Shown: positions 1 through 8,965 of the stretch, one piece after another
Numbering within the stretch: the first letter of the stretch is position 1
Layout of the letters: each line of letters begins with the position of its first letter
NCBI GenBank assembly: GCA_034423135.1
Contig: DAOUJC010000024.1
Span: 1 to 36,779 of the forward strand
DNA length: 36,779 nucleotides
DNA from: JAPPHY01 sp034423135
GTDB lineage: Bacteria > Chloroflexota > Dehalococcoidia > Lucifugimonadales > UBA2985
Direction of reading: 5' to 3'
Program-made: the position numbers and the translations under genes
Notes under the pieces: model-generated
Database searches by the model: none
Seen by the model: only the letters and a program-made list of their open reading frames with translations
What the model was told of the DNA's origin: nothing

Positions 1-453
1 GGGGGGGGGGGGGGGGGGGATGTCGTCAGTGTGACCGGGGGCGATATCATGACGCTTGGTCTCGCGCCTGGGATACCCGTTAGCGCCGGTGAGCCGGTGG
101 CGCTGGTGCGGGCTGTGGATTCCGGCCCTCCGGAGGCCCTTGCGCTGGTGCCGTCCGCAGACGCAGGACGCATTGAGGCGGGGAACACGGCGCAGGTCAG
201 CGTGGCGCGTGGCAACCGTGAGGCCGTCATCTACCAGGCGGAGGTCACCGCCGTCTCGGAGCGGGCCGTCGAGCCGCCGGAGTGGCTGGCGGGCCTGGGT
301 ATGTCGGCTCCGGCCGGGTCCCATCTGGTGCTGGTGAGGCTTGAAGGCCCCGGCGTGAGTGATGCGGTAGCGGACGGTTCCATGGGGTCGCTGCGCGTGG
401 TGCTGGGACGAAGCTCATTCCTGTCTCTCCTGGCGCCGGGAGGCGGCAACTGA
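1..453 (+). CDS. NHLP system HlyD-family secretion adaptor, C-terminal part (5' truncated)
   Basis: The reading frame is open to the left edge, so this is the C-terminal end of a longer protein. The first 18 bases are poly-G and cannot be trusted. The visible part reads as a beta-rich, lipoyl/HlyD-like hairpin: a 'V..G......P...V.AGEPVALV' segment followed by a domain rich in V, G and A. In NHLP export systems a periplasmic adaptor of this type links the inner-membrane ABC transporters to the outside. The stop overlaps the start of the C39 ABC transporter gene (TGATG), which indicates translational coupling and supports the assignment. By itself the sequence is weak; the identification depends largely on the neighbours. 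Confidence 0.65.
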   Translation, partial: GGGGGGDVVSVTGGDIMTLGLAPGIPVSAGEPVALVRAVDSGPPEALALVPSADAGRIEAGNTAQVSVARGNREAVIYQAEVTAVSERAVEPPEWLAGLGMSAPAGSHLVLVRLEGPGVSDAVADGSMGSLRVVLGRSSFLSLLAPGGGN

Positions 454-2654
454 TGCGGATTACGTCCACGATGGGTGCGCGCCGCAGGCCCAGGCGGGCG
501 CGGACGCCCCTGATGCTGCAGATGGAAGACACCGAGTGCGGAGCCGTCTGCCTTGGCATCGTTCTGGCGTACTTCGGACGCTGGGTCTCCGTGGAAGAGC
601 TGCGCGAGGCGTGCGCCGTCAACAGGGACGGCTGCGACGCCGCCGACATCACGCGCGCTGCACGCGGCTACGGACTGGAATCCCAGGGCTGGCGACGGGA
701 ACCGGAACAGCTCCACAACATGACCATGCCTCTCATCATCTTCTGGGAGTTCAATCACTTCCTGGTGCTGGAGGGAGTCCGAGGCGGCAACTACCTGGTG
801 AACGATCCGGCCAACGGCCACCGCGTGCTGACCGCGGAGGAGTTCGACCAGGGGTTTACCGGCATCGCGTTGAGCTTTGAGGCCGGACCGGATTTCCGCC
901 CCGGCGGATCCCGTCCCGGCGTAGTCCGCAAGCTGTGGCCCTGGCTCTCGGACGTGACCGGGCCGCTGGGGTTCGCGCTCTTCTGCGGGCTGCTGCTGTC
1001 ACTCCCGGTCGCCACCCTGCCGTTCCTGCTGAGCGTCTTCGTCGACCATGTCCTGAGCGGACAGGAGCCCCAGTGGGGAGCTGCGCTGGCCGGCGGGGTG
1101 GCCCTGGCGGGAGGCCTGGTCTACCTGCTGACCTGGTTACGACATCGCTGCCTCAGACTCCTGGCGGTGCGGCTCTCGGTTGACCACGCAGACCGCTTCA
1201 TCAGGCGGCTGTTCCGTCTGAGGATGCGATTCTTCACCAACCGCTACGGCGGCGACCTCACCTCCCGGATCCAGCTTATCGACCAGATCGCCACGGTGGC
1301 GACGGCGCAGTTCGTCGGGGTGTTCATCGAGCTGGTGACCAGCGCCGTGTTCCTGCTGTTCCTATTCCTGTACGACCCGATACTGGCGGGGGCGGTCGCA
1401 GCGCTGGGCGCAGTCAACCTGTATGTCATGCGACTGCTCACCCAGGGGCGTGTGGGCGAGAACCGCCGTCTGCAGCGCGAGCAGGGCAAGCTGCAGGGCG
1501 TGGGGATGTACGGGCTGCTCAACATAGACACCCTGCAGGCGACATCCGGTGAGATCGGGTTTTTCTCCCACTGGAGCGGCTACCAGGCCCGGGAACTGCT
1601 GGCCCGCCAGCGTTTCGCGGAGATAGGGCACCTCATGGGAGCGTTGCCGGGCGTGTTCATGATTCTGGGCAACGCCGTCGTGCTGGGAGTGGCGGGCTGG
1701 CGCGTGATGGAGGGCGAAATGTCCCTGGGCATGATGATGGGATGCTACGTTCTGGCGACGTACTTCCTGCTGCCCATCGGCCGTTTCGCTCTGTTCGCCG
1801 ACCTGTTCCAGGTACTGGAGGCCAACCTGCAACGGCTCGAAGACGTGTTGGACGCCCCGGAAGACGCATACTTTCAGCAGGGTGGGGAGCAGCCTTCCGA
1901 GAGCAGCGCCGCCCTGAGCCGGACGGTGCGGTTGAGCGGGCAGCTTGAGCTGCGCAACGTGGAGTTCGGCCACAAGGCGAACCGGGAACCGATGCTCCAG
2001 AACTTCAACCTGACCATCGAGCCGGGGCAGCGTGTGGCCGTTGTAGGTCCCACCGGGTCGGGCAAGTCGACGCTGGCGCTGCTGGTGGCAGGGGTACACC
2101 AACCCTGGTCCGGCGGCGTCTTTCTGGACGGCCACGCGCGCTCCGATATCCCCCGCGGCCTGCTCGGCAGCTCAGTGGCCATGGTCGACCAGCGCGTATT
2201 TCTGTTCGCCGGGACCGTGCGGGAGAACCTGAGCCTGTGGAACCCCGAGATCCCCGAGCAAGACCTGGTGGCTGCCGCCACCGACGCAGCCATCCACGAT
2301 GAGATCATGGCGCGGGCGCAGGGCTACGATGCGCCCGTGGATGAGGGAGGGCGAAACTTCAGCGGCGGCCAGCGCCAGCGCCTGGAGATCGCCCGCGCAC
2401 TGGTGGGGAATCCCTCCCTGCTGATTCTGGACGAGGCCACCAGCGCGCTGGACCCGATCACCGAGGTGCGCATCGACGACGCGCTGCGACGGCGCGGATG
2501 CAGCTGCCTGATCGTGGCGCACCGCCTCAGCACCATCCGCGACTGCGACCTGATCGTGGTGCTGGAGGGCGGCCGCGAGGTGCAGCGGGGCACGCACACT
2601 GAGCTGATGGCTGAGCAGGACGGCCTCTACCGCCACCTGATGGAGACGGAATGA
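453..2654 (+). CDS. NHLP-family peptide export ABC transporter with C39 peptidase domain
   Basis: This 733-residue protein combines leader-peptide cleavage and export. Residues ~18-145 form a C39 double-glycine peptidase: Q23 and the nucleophile C29 in 'LQMEDTECG', H102 in 'FNHFLVLEG' and D118 in 'VNDPA'. Residues ~155-470 are the transmembrane exporter domain. Residues ~490-733 are the ATPase, with Walker A GPTGSGKS (K538), signature FSGGQRQR, Walker B LLILDEATSALD and H-loop AHRLST. All catalytic residues are intact. The family cleaves leaders after a Gly-Gly, which matches the two precursors at 8243-8494 and 8687-8965. The start overlaps the upstream stop (TGATG) and the stop overlaps the next start (ATGA), so three exporter genes are translationally coupled. 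Confidence 0.95.
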   Translation: MRITSTMGARRRPRRARTPLMLQMEDTECGAVCLGIVLAYFGRWVSVEELREACAVNRDGCDAADITRAARGYGLESQGWRREPEQLHNMTMPLIIFWEFNHFLVLEGVRGGNYLVNDPANGHRVLTAEEFDQGFTGIALSFEAGPDFRPGGSRPGVVRKLWPWLSDVTGPLGFALFCGLLLSLPVATLPFLLSVFVDHVLSGQEPQWGAALAGGVALAGGLVYLLTWLRHRCLRLLAVRLSVDHADRFIRRLFRLRMRFFTNRYGGDLTSRIQLIDQIATVATAQFVGVFIELVTSAVFLLFLFLYDPILAGAVAALGAVNLYVMRLLTQGRVGENRRLQREQGKLQGVGMYGLLNIDTLQATSGEIGFFSHWSGYQARELLARQRFAEIGHLMGALPGVFMILGNAVVLGVAGWRVMEGEMSLGMMMGCYVLATYFLLPIGRFALFADLFQVLEANLQRLEDVLDAPEDAYFQQGGEQPSESSAALSRTVRLSGQLELRNVEFGHKANREPMLQNFNLTIEPGQRVAVVGPTGSGKSTLALLVAGVHQPWSGGVFLDGHARSDIPRGLLGSSVAMVDQRVFLFAGTVRENLSLWNPEIPEQDLVAAATDAAIHDEIMARAQGYDAPVDEGGRNFSGGQRQRLEIARALVGNPSLLILDEATSALDPITEVRIDDALRRRGCSCLIVAHRLSTIRDCDLIVVLEGGREVQRGTHTELMAEQDGLYRHLMETE

Positions 2655-5590
2655 GCATCTACTCGGAACATGCCGGTGGAGCGCCGGGCGCGGGTCGCCT
2701 GGCCGAACTGGCGGCCGCCCGCGGCGAGCCGGTGGCCGGGGGAGCCAACCGCCCCATCCACCTCTCCGACCCCGGCGTCCTGTGCTTCGTGGCCGAAGGG
2801 TCGGTGGACGTGTTCGCGGCACGCCTCCGGGCTGACGGCGTGCCCTCCGACTTCAAGCATCTACTGCGCGCAGGCGCCGGGAGGCTGCTGTTTCCTGCCG
2901 CTGAGGGCCTGACCGGCACGGTGCTGGTGGCCAAGGGACTCCCCGGCTCCGCGCTGCGCCTGATGCCTCTGGACGCTCTCGACGGCGCGGGGTGCGATGA
3001 ACAGGTCGTCGAGCAGGTAGAGGCCTGGGTCTCCGAGGTCTCCGAGGCGGTGACGCGGGAGTTCACCTACCGCCCGCGCATCGACCGGCTCCTATTGGCT
3101 GAGGCGGTGGAGCAGCCGGTGGAGGCCGGGGAGACGCTGTCGACGCGCCGCGGCGTAGTGTGGATGTCCGGCGGGGACACGAGCCTGACGTACCTGGGCA
3201 CCGAGGAGGGCGACCCGGACGGCCCCGGGGTGGTCCCGGTCACCCCCACAAGCTGGGTGACACTGTCGAGGAGCGCCAGTGTGCGCTGCATCGCCACGCA
3301 GGATCTCCACGGCGAGGGGCGTCTGATGTCCGCCCTGGCGAACTTCAACGACATGGCCCTGAGCGCCGATGACCTCAACAGGCGTCTGCTTCTGACCGAC
3401 GTCGCCAACCTGCAAACGAGCACCGCCGAATTCCGCCAAAGGGGTGAGCAGAACGCGCGCCGTCGCCTCTTCGGAGTGCTGGACCCGAGCGCACGACTGG
3501 ATGGAGACGACCTGGCTCTCCCGCAGGCGCTGCAGCTGGTCGGGCGTCACGAGGGCATCGCCTTCCACATGCCCCACGGCAGGGCGCAGCGCCCTGGGGC
3601 CGACGCCGAGGAGCCGACGCTGGCCGACGTCCTGATGGCCTCCGGAGTGCGTATGAGACGCGTCGCTCTGCGCCGGCAGCAACGCTGGTGGCTGGGTGAC
3701 AGCGGCGCGATGCTCGCTATCCGCAGGGACGACGGCGCGCCCGTCGCACTGCTGCCCGGCTCCATGGGACGTTACCGGATGGTGGAGCCGGAGTCCGGCC
3801 GCGTTCGGCAGGTCAATGCCAATCGCGCCGAGTCGCTGGAGCAGGAGGCCTATTTCTTCTACTGTCCGCTGCCCGACGACGGCCCGGTCAAGGCACGGCA
3901 GCTGTCCGGGCTGGCCTTGCACCGTGCGGGGGCAGACATGGCCCGGCTGGTTGCGGCCGGGATGCTTGCGGGCATAGCCATGCTGGTTCCCCCGGTGCTG
4001 CTGGGAGCCTTCGTGGGGCAGGCGCTGCCCTCCGGCTCCTTGCAGACGCTGGTGGCGTTGACCCTGGGCGCAGTGCTGATCGCGCTGCTCTTGGGAGTGT
4101 TGCAGATGATGCAGGGCACGGCGTTGATGCGGCTGGAGGGACGCATGGCTGCGCGCGCAGGGGCGGCCCTGTGGCTGCGTATGCTGGACCTGCCGTCCGG
4201 CTTCTTCCGACGCTTCACCGCCGGCGACCTGGCCACGCGGGCCATGGCGCTCTATGAGCTGCGCGACAAGGTATCGGGCGTGGTTGTGGCCGCGATGCTG
4301 TCGGTCCTCTTCCTGCTGCCCACCTTCGCCCTGCTCTTCCTCTACAACGCCGCCCTTGGCTGGCTGTGCCTGGCACTGGGGCTGATCTCCCTGAGCATAA
4401 CCCTCGCGCTGGGGTTGATGCAGACGCCCTACCATCGCCGGCGGCTGGCCGTCACGCGGCAGCTGACGGGGACGCTGCTCCAGCTGATAGGCGGGGTGGC
4501 CAAGCTGCGGACCGCGGGCGCGGAGGGAATGGCCTTCATCATGTGGGCCCGCGGGTACCGGGAGCTGAAGCAGACGGAGATGAAGCTGGGCACGTACCAG
4601 GAGCACCTGATGGCCTTCACCGCAGCCGTGCCCCTGTTCGCGAGCGCGGCGCTGTTCGCGCTGGCCCTGACTGTCGGCGGTGACGACCTGGCGGTTGGCA
4701 GCTTCCTGGTGGTGTACGCCGCCTTCATGGTGTTCAACGGCGCGGTGGTCCAGCTTGGCGGCGCATTCTCCGCCGTCGCAGCCATACTCCCCGCCGTGCA
4801 GCAGGTGCAACCCATCCTCACCGAGCGCCCGCGGAACCTCGCCTCGGACCTTCCCGCGCCTGATCTGAAGGGCGAGGTGCTGCTGGATCACGTGAGCTTC
4901 CGCTACTCCGACGACGGGCCGCTGGTCCTGAACGACGTCACCATTCACGCCCTGCCGGGAGAGTTCATCGCACTGGTCGGGGAGTCGGGCGCGGGAAAGA
5001 GCACCATATTCCGGCTGGCCCTGGGGTTGGAGAGGCCGCAGCTTGGCGCCGTCTACTTCGACGGTCACGACCTGAACCGGCTCAACTGGAGCTCGGTGCG
5101 CAACAAGATCGGCACTGTGCCACAGGACGCCCACCTGCGCCCCCAGACGGTGCTGGACAACATCATCGGCATCGACGGAGAGCTGAGCGAGGACGAAGCC
5201 TGGCGGGCCGCCCGGCTGGCCCGTGTGGACGCCGACATCGCGGCAATGCCCATGCGCATGTATACCGTCAGCAGCGAGAGCGCCGCGGCTTTCTCCGGCG
5301 GCCAGGTGCAGCGCTTCATGCTGGCCGCAGCCCTGGCCCGCAGCCCAAAGGTGCTGCTGCTGGACGAGGCGACCAACTGGCTGGACAACCGGACGCAGGC
5401 CGACATCATGGAGCAGATCGAGCAGATCTCAGTGACCCGCATCATCAGCGCCCACCGGCTCTCCACCATCCGGCGAGCCGACCGAATCTACGTGCTGCAG
5501 GGCGGTCGGGTAGTCCAGGAGGGAACGTTCGAAGAGCTGATGGAAGAGGAAGGCGTGTTCCGGGACTTGGTCAGGCGACAGCTGACGTGA
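2651..5590 (+). CDS. NHLP-family export ABC transporter, permease/ATPase subunit with long N-terminal domain
   Basis: At 979 residues it has the layout of the second NHLP ABC exporter. The N-terminal ~400 residues are soluble; 'VLCFVAEGSVDVFAARL' near residues 40-60 resembles a cupin or cyclic-nucleotide-binding-like fold. Residues ~425-720 contain transmembrane segments, and ~750-979 form the ATPase, with Walker A GESGAGKS (K783), signature FSGGQVQR, Walker B VLLLDEATNWLD and H-loop AHRLST. It has no C39 peptidase, so it probably pairs with the preceding transporter. The N-terminal domain may sense a ligand or the leader; that is inference. The start codon overlaps the preceding stop by four bases. 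Confidence 0.93.
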   Translation: MSIYSEHAGGAPGAGRLAELAAARGEPVAGGANRPIHLSDPGVLCFVAEGSVDVFAARLRADGVPSDFKHLLRAGAGRLLFPAAEGLTGTVLVAKGLPGSALRLMPLDALDGAGCDEQVVEQVEAWVSEVSEAVTREFTYRPRIDRLLLAEAVEQPVEAGETLSTRRGVVWMSGGDTSLTYLGTEEGDPDGPGVVPVTPTSWVTLSRSASVRCIATQDLHGEGRLMSALANFNDMALSADDLNRRLLLTDVANLQTSTAEFRQRGEQNARRRLFGVLDPSARLDGDDLALPQALQLVGRHEGIAFHMPHGRAQRPGADAEEPTLADVLMASGVRMRRVALRRQQRWWLGDSGAMLAIRRDDGAPVALLPGSMGRYRMVEPESGRVRQVNANRAESLEQEAYFFYCPLPDDGPVKARQLSGLALHRAGADMARLVAAGMLAGIAMLVPPVLLGAFVGQALPSGSLQTLVALTLGAVLIALLLGVLQMMQGTALMRLEGRMAARAGAALWLRMLDLPSGFFRRFTAGDLATRAMALYELRDKVSGVVVAAMLSVLFLLPTFALLFLYNAALGWLCLALGLISLSITLALGLMQTPYHRRRLAVTRQLTGTLLQLIGGVAKLRTAGAEGMAFIMWARGYRELKQTEMKLGTYQEHLMAFTAAVPLFASAALFALALTVGGDDLAVGSFLVVYAAFMVFNGAVVQLGGAFSAVAAILPAVQQVQPILTERPRNLASDLPAPDLKGEVLLDHVSFRYSDDGPLVLNDVTIHALPGEFIALVGESGAGKSTIFRLALGLERPQLGAVYFDGHDLNRLNWSSVRNKIGTVPQDAHLRPQTVLDNIIGIDGELSEDEAWRAARLARVDADIAAMPMRMYTVSSESAAAFSGGQVQRFMLAAALARSPKVLLLDEATNWLDNRTQADIMEQIEQISVTRIISAHRLSTIRRADRIYVLQGGRVVQEGTFEELMEEEGVFRDLVRRQLT

Positions 5591-5636
5591 GTCGCCCATC
5601 TCACCCGATAGGCGAAGGACATAAGGCGGAAGGCCA

Positions 5637-6743
5637 ATGATAACCGAAGAGGACTCCGTGAAGGAATTAGAGACAGAGCCGGCGGACCGCTCCTTTGGGG
5701 AGTTCCTGGCGGACCTGAGGAGCCTGTTCCCCTCCGAGCTGGTAGACGGCTCAGGCTGGGAGCGGCTGATGGCGCTGGCGCATCGCCTGCCCATCCACGT
5801 GATCGACCACCGTTTCGGCTTCGAGTTTGATCTCTGCGACCCCGAACCGGCGGCGGACTTCTGCGTGGTGCCCAGCCCCGGCAGTCCTCTCGCCGGGTTC
5901 TACGTCCGCAAGGGCGAGCTTGCCCCGCCGGAGTCGGCGGAGGCCGCGCTGGGGTCGTTCCTCGCCGAACAGGCAAGCGACCCGCAGGGGCTGCTCGCCC
6001 AAGGCAGTGGAGGGCTGATACTGGAGTATGACCTTGTCGGGATGACGGGGGCTCAGCCGCGCCCTCCCGGGATATTCATAGTGACCGGCGAGGTGAAGGA
6101 TGAGTCCATCAGGGAGAAGCTGTTCGGCGACCCGGAGCGTCTCGCAGCCGCGCTGTGGGCAGTCTCCGGCCGGACGCCCGACGCCGACGTGCTGCGGGAG
6201 ATGCTGCGGGTCTACCAGGCGCTGCCACAGTTAGGCTCCGTCTCCCAAGCCGGAATCATGCCGGGCCGTGACCAGCGGGCGGTCCGCCTGATCATTCAAA
6301 CGCATTCCGCCGAAGACGCCGCGGCGTTGCTGGAGCGCATCCAGTGGCCCGGCTCCCAGGCGGAAGCCGCCCACGTCTGCGGCAGCATGGCAGGGTTGAC
6401 CAGGTCCGGCGTTGTCCTGAGCGTGGACGTAACTCCACAGGGCGCTTCCCCGCGGCTGGGGCTGGAGTTCTACCGTCCCTCGGAGTGGCACGATCTGGAC
6501 CGCGCCGGGTGGAGCAGCCTAATCGACCGGCTGGAGGAACGAGGCTGGTGCCTGCCAGAAAAGGCCAGGGGGTTGAAGGCATGGCCCCTGGTCGAGCAGG
6601 TCTTCGACCAGGGCAAGGTGTACAAGACCCAGCAGAGCATCAACCACGTAAAGGTTGTCGTGGATCGCGGGGCCATCGCCGCCAAGGCCTACGCCGGCAC
6701 AATGGCGCTGCAACTAGTACAGCAAATGGCCACCGCCCCGTAA
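5637..6743 (+). CDS. Uncharacterised protein of the NHLP locus
   Basis: I do not recognise a named domain in this 368-residue soluble protein. It has no signal peptide or membrane segment. The N-terminal ~100 residues contain a compact 'WERLMALAHRLPIHVIDHRFGFEFDL' type region. The C-terminal half contains 'GLEFYRPSEWHDLDRAG' and ends with 'QSINHVKVVVDRGAIAAKAYAG', which looks like a conserved terminal block. It begins 46 bases after the second exporter, with a GGAAGG ribosome site before ATG, and is followed after four bases by the FAD oxidoreductase, so it belongs to the same transcript. The position suggests a biosynthetic, leader-binding or immunity role, but the sequence does not decide between them. 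Confidence 0.75.
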   Translation: MITEEDSVKELETEPADRSFGEFLADLRSLFPSELVDGSGWERLMALAHRLPIHVIDHRFGFEFDLCDPEPAADFCVVPSPGSPLAGFYVRKGELAPPESAEAALGSFLAEQASDPQGLLAQGSGGLILEYDLVGMTGAQPRPPGIFIVTGEVKDESIREKLFGDPERLAAALWAVSGRTPDADVLREMLRVYQALPQLGSVSQAGIMPGRDQRAVRLIIQTHSAEDAAALLERIQWPGSQAEAAHVCGSMAGLTRSGVVLSVDVTPQGASPRLGLEFYRPSEWHDLDRAGWSSLIDRLEERGWCLPEKARGLKAWPLVEQVFDQGKVYKTQQSINHVKVVVDRGAIAAKAYAGTMALQLVQQMATAP

Positions 6744-6747
6744 CGGT

Positions 6748-8103
6748 ATGGACCTGTCCGGTTTCGACACGAACGCGGAGTCCCTGGAGGCCGTCAGCCT
6801 CGATTTTGGACGCGTTCTCCACAAGCGGCCCCAGGCGGTGGCGCGGGTAGCATCGGCAGAAGAGGTGTCGGAGATCATCCGCAAGGCCGGGAGATGGGGA
6901 TGCCCAGTCTCCTTCCAGGGGGCGGCACACTCCCAAGGTGGGCAGTCGCTTAGCGATGGCGGCATCGTGCTGGACATGAAAGGGCTGGACCGTATCGGCG
7001 ACATCGAGGATGGAACTGTCCGCGTACAAGGCGGCGTGCTTTGGCGGGACCTGATCAACCGCGTCCTCAGCCATGGGTACATGCCGATGGTAACAACCAC
7101 CGGCTTGGGGGCGACTGTCGGCGGCACAATCTCCGTGGGAGGTTATGGCACTGCCTCACACCTTTACGGTGCGCAGACGGACAACGTGACAGAGTTGGAG
7201 GTCGTAACCGGCGAGGGGCGGCTACTGCGCTGTTCACCCTCAGCCCAAACCGCCCTGTTCGACTGCGCGCGCGGTGGATTGGGTCAGTTTGCGGCAATTA
7301 CGGAAGCGCGGATCCGTCTGCGGAAGGCGCCGCCGGAATTGTGGGTTTGCGAGGTGGAATTCGACGATGTGGAAGCCCTCATGCTAGACATGGCGAGGAT
7401 CGTTTCTCGGGATCACTTTCAACATATTAGGATTATTTGCCTGCCGATGGTGCGGGATTTCCGGCGATTGCTCGCCGGAGAGACGCCTTTCACCAGGATA
7501 CTATATCAAGTATATCTAACGGCGGAACTCGACAGCGCCCCAGATGAGGCAGCCTCGGCGGAGATGTTGAGTGGAATTTCACACGGAAGGATCCTCGGGT
7601 GCTATACCGCTAAGATTGATAAGTTCATCGATCCAACTTCACCCCTGCCAGGGGTAACTCTTCCCTTCGATGACCGGACCCTGGCACATCCTGCCGTGGA
7701 GGCGTTCCTCCCCTGGGAGAACGCGGCAAATGGTGTATTAGAGGTCCTAAGCGGTCTTCCCCCAAGCATTGCGCTCCACAGCATCGTGCTGCTCGCCCCC
7801 TTCCGTCGGGATCGCCTCCGGTCTCCGATGATTGCGTACCCGGCGGGAGACCTCCTGATGGGATTCTCAATACTGCCAGACCTGCCGCCTTCCAGCCTCA
7901 AGAGGACGCTGCCAGTCTTGGAGGAAGCGGGCAACCGGATGACCCAAGCGGGAGGGAAACGCCACCTGTCCGGTTGGGTTGACTATGACCACGTCCAGTG
8001 GAAGGAGCACTACGGAGATTTGTGGCCGCGGATCATGGAGTGGAAGAGCGCCTTCGATCCCAAGGGAATACTAAACCCGGGTTTTGTGCGCTATCGGCCT
8101 TGA
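6748..8103 (+). CDS. FAD-linked oxidoreductase (VAO / cytokinin dehydrogenase-like), putative peptide-tailoring enzyme
   Basis: A 451-residue flavoprotein. Residues ~25-190 are a FAD_binding_4 (PCMH-type) domain: 'QGAAHSQGGQ' places H61 where VAO-family enzymes attach FAD covalently, 'GGTISVGGYGTASHLYG..TDNV' is the pyrophosphate-binding region, and 'GGLGQFAAITEARIRL' closes the domain. 'HPAVEAFLPWENA' resembles the C-terminal domain of cytokinin dehydrogenases. 'WKSAFDPKGILNPG' is the usual family terminus. It lies four bases behind the previous gene with no clear ribosome site, so it is probably translationally coupled. Codon use from ~7380 to 7640 is visibly more AT-rich (ATA, TTA, CTA codons) than in the neighbours. 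The substrate is unknown; oxidation of Tyr or Trp in the adjacent precursors is an inference. Confidence 0.88.
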   Translation: MDLSGFDTNAESLEAVSLDFGRVLHKRPQAVARVASAEEVSEIIRKAGRWGCPVSFQGAAHSQGGQSLSDGGIVLDMKGLDRIGDIEDGTVRVQGGVLWRDLINRVLSHGYMPMVTTTGLGATVGGTISVGGYGTASHLYGAQTDNVTELEVVTGEGRLLRCSPSAQTALFDCARGGLGQFAAITEARIRLRKAPPELWVCEVEFDDVEALMLDMARIVSRDHFQHIRIICLPMVRDFRRLLAGETPFTRILYQVYLTAELDSAPDEAASAEMLSGISHGRILGCYTAKIDKFIDPTSPLPGVTLPFDDRTLAHPAVEAFLPWENAANGVLEVLSGLPPSIALHSIVLLAPFRRDRLRSPMIAYPAGDLLMGFSILPDLPPSSLKRTLPVLEEAGNRMTQAGGKRHLSGWVDYDHVQWKEHYGDLWPRIMEWKSAFDPKGILNPGFVRYRP

Positions 8104-8242
8104 CGCGGGAACCAAAACCGGAATGGCAACCCACCTGGGACAGTGTCAGCCCCAACCCCAAGAGTTCAGGTTCCTTACAAAGAAACGGGGCAACTAGGCA
8201 CCAGGTTCTCCATCGCGGCAAGAGCAACCATACAAGCAGCTG

Positions 8243-8494
8243 CTACCAGCCGTAATATAAGCCGCCAGCGGCGTGCTTCAACTCCTCCTCGGTGAGCTCG
8301 GACGAGGAGGGCAACACGATGTGGATCGTGTCGTCAGTGTCCTCGTGCACCATCACGTTGAAGTTCTCGGGAATAGTAATCCCCGTTTCCGCCGAGATGA
8401 CGGCTTTCGGGTTCTCCAAGAATCTGGTGCGGAAGTCGTCGTCCTCAAACACCCGGGCAATCAACTGGTCTTTCAATTCCGTTGCGGCGGTCAT
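8243..8494 (-). CDS. NHLP-type RiPP precursor peptide 1 (core LYYGW)
   Basis: This 83-residue peptide starts at the ATG at 8494, preceded on the - strand by AGGAGG with good spacing. The leader is a clear nitrile-hydratase-alpha-like NHLP leader: 'LKDQLIARVFEDDDFRTRFL', 'NPKAVISAETGITIP', 'NVMVHEDTDDTIHIVLP', then 'LTEEELKHAAGG'. The double glycine is the expected cut site of the C39 exporter at 453-2654. Only five residues follow (LYYGW), without Cys, Ser or Thr. A reading that starts further upstream (8563) is possible but lacks a ribosome site and adds residues unlike the family. It lies downstream of precursor 2 on the same strand and converges on the exporter/oxidoreductase operon. Confidence 0.93.
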   Translation of the reverse strand: MTAATELKDQLIARVFEDDDFRTRFLENPKAVISAETGITIPENFNVMVHEDTDDTIHIVLPSSSELTEEELKHAAGGLYYGW

Positions 8495-8686
8495 ACTTGC
8501 CTCCTGAAGACAATTTCCTCCAACGTTATTTTGCCAAACCAAGCCCAAACTCTTGAAACGCATCTCCTCGCCTTCCAGTCATCCTGGATGGCATGCCTGT
8601 TAACCAAGCCCCCAGAATTCCGGCATCGGTGTCGCCTGCGACAGTTGGCGGATTGGCCAGCGAAGGCTCAGCCGTGGGGGATAGGA

Positions 8687-8965
8687 TCAGGAACCGGGCC
8701 CCCAGATCCCTTGACCCGCATAGGCTCCGCCTCCTCCGGAGACGAGTGCCAGATCGGCCTCCGTAAGCCTGTCCGTGGGGGGCAGGATCAGGTGAGCGGC
8801 GGTGGCGGTGTCTTCGTGAATCTCGATGTTGTACCACTCGGGAATCTCCACGCCGGTCTCGGCGGAGACAACGGCCTTGGGGTCTGCGAGGAGCCTGGCC
8901 CGGAAGTCGCTATCTTCCACCGCCTTGGCGAGAATCTCTGTCTTCAAGTCAGTTATGGTTGTCAT
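8687..8965 (-). CDS. NHLP-type RiPP precursor peptide 2 (Gly/Tyr/Trp core)
   Basis: This 92-residue peptide starts at an ATG preceded by AAGGAGAT, a strong ribosome site. Its leader is parallel to precursor 1: 'LKTEILAKAVEDSDFRARLL', 'DPKAVVSAETGVEIPEWYN', 'EIHEDTATAAHLILPP', then 'LTEADLALVSGG'. After the double glycine the core is GGAYAGQGIWGPGS (or AYAGQGIWGPGS if the second GG is used). The leaders of the two precursors align throughout, while the cores share only a GG-x-Y-x-G...W pattern. That is typical of duplicated RiPP precursors with conserved leaders and diverging cores. An extended -10 promoter lies ~80 bases upstream. Confidence 0.95.
   Translation of the reverse strand: MTTITDLKTEILAKAVEDSDFRARLLADPKAVVSAETGVEIPEWYNIEIHEDTATAAHLILPPTDRLTEADLALVSGGGGAYAGQGIWGPGS

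Noticed and set aside
3092..5134. 680-codon open frame on the - strand
   Set aside because: It lies fully opposite the intact NHLP ABC exporter gene; its composition (His/Gln/Arg-rich, no domains) is that of a high-GC antisense frame.
8495..8686. Possible third precursor or regulator between the two precursors
   Set aside because: No frame shows an NHLP leader or a ribosome site, and no convincing terminator or promoter was found.
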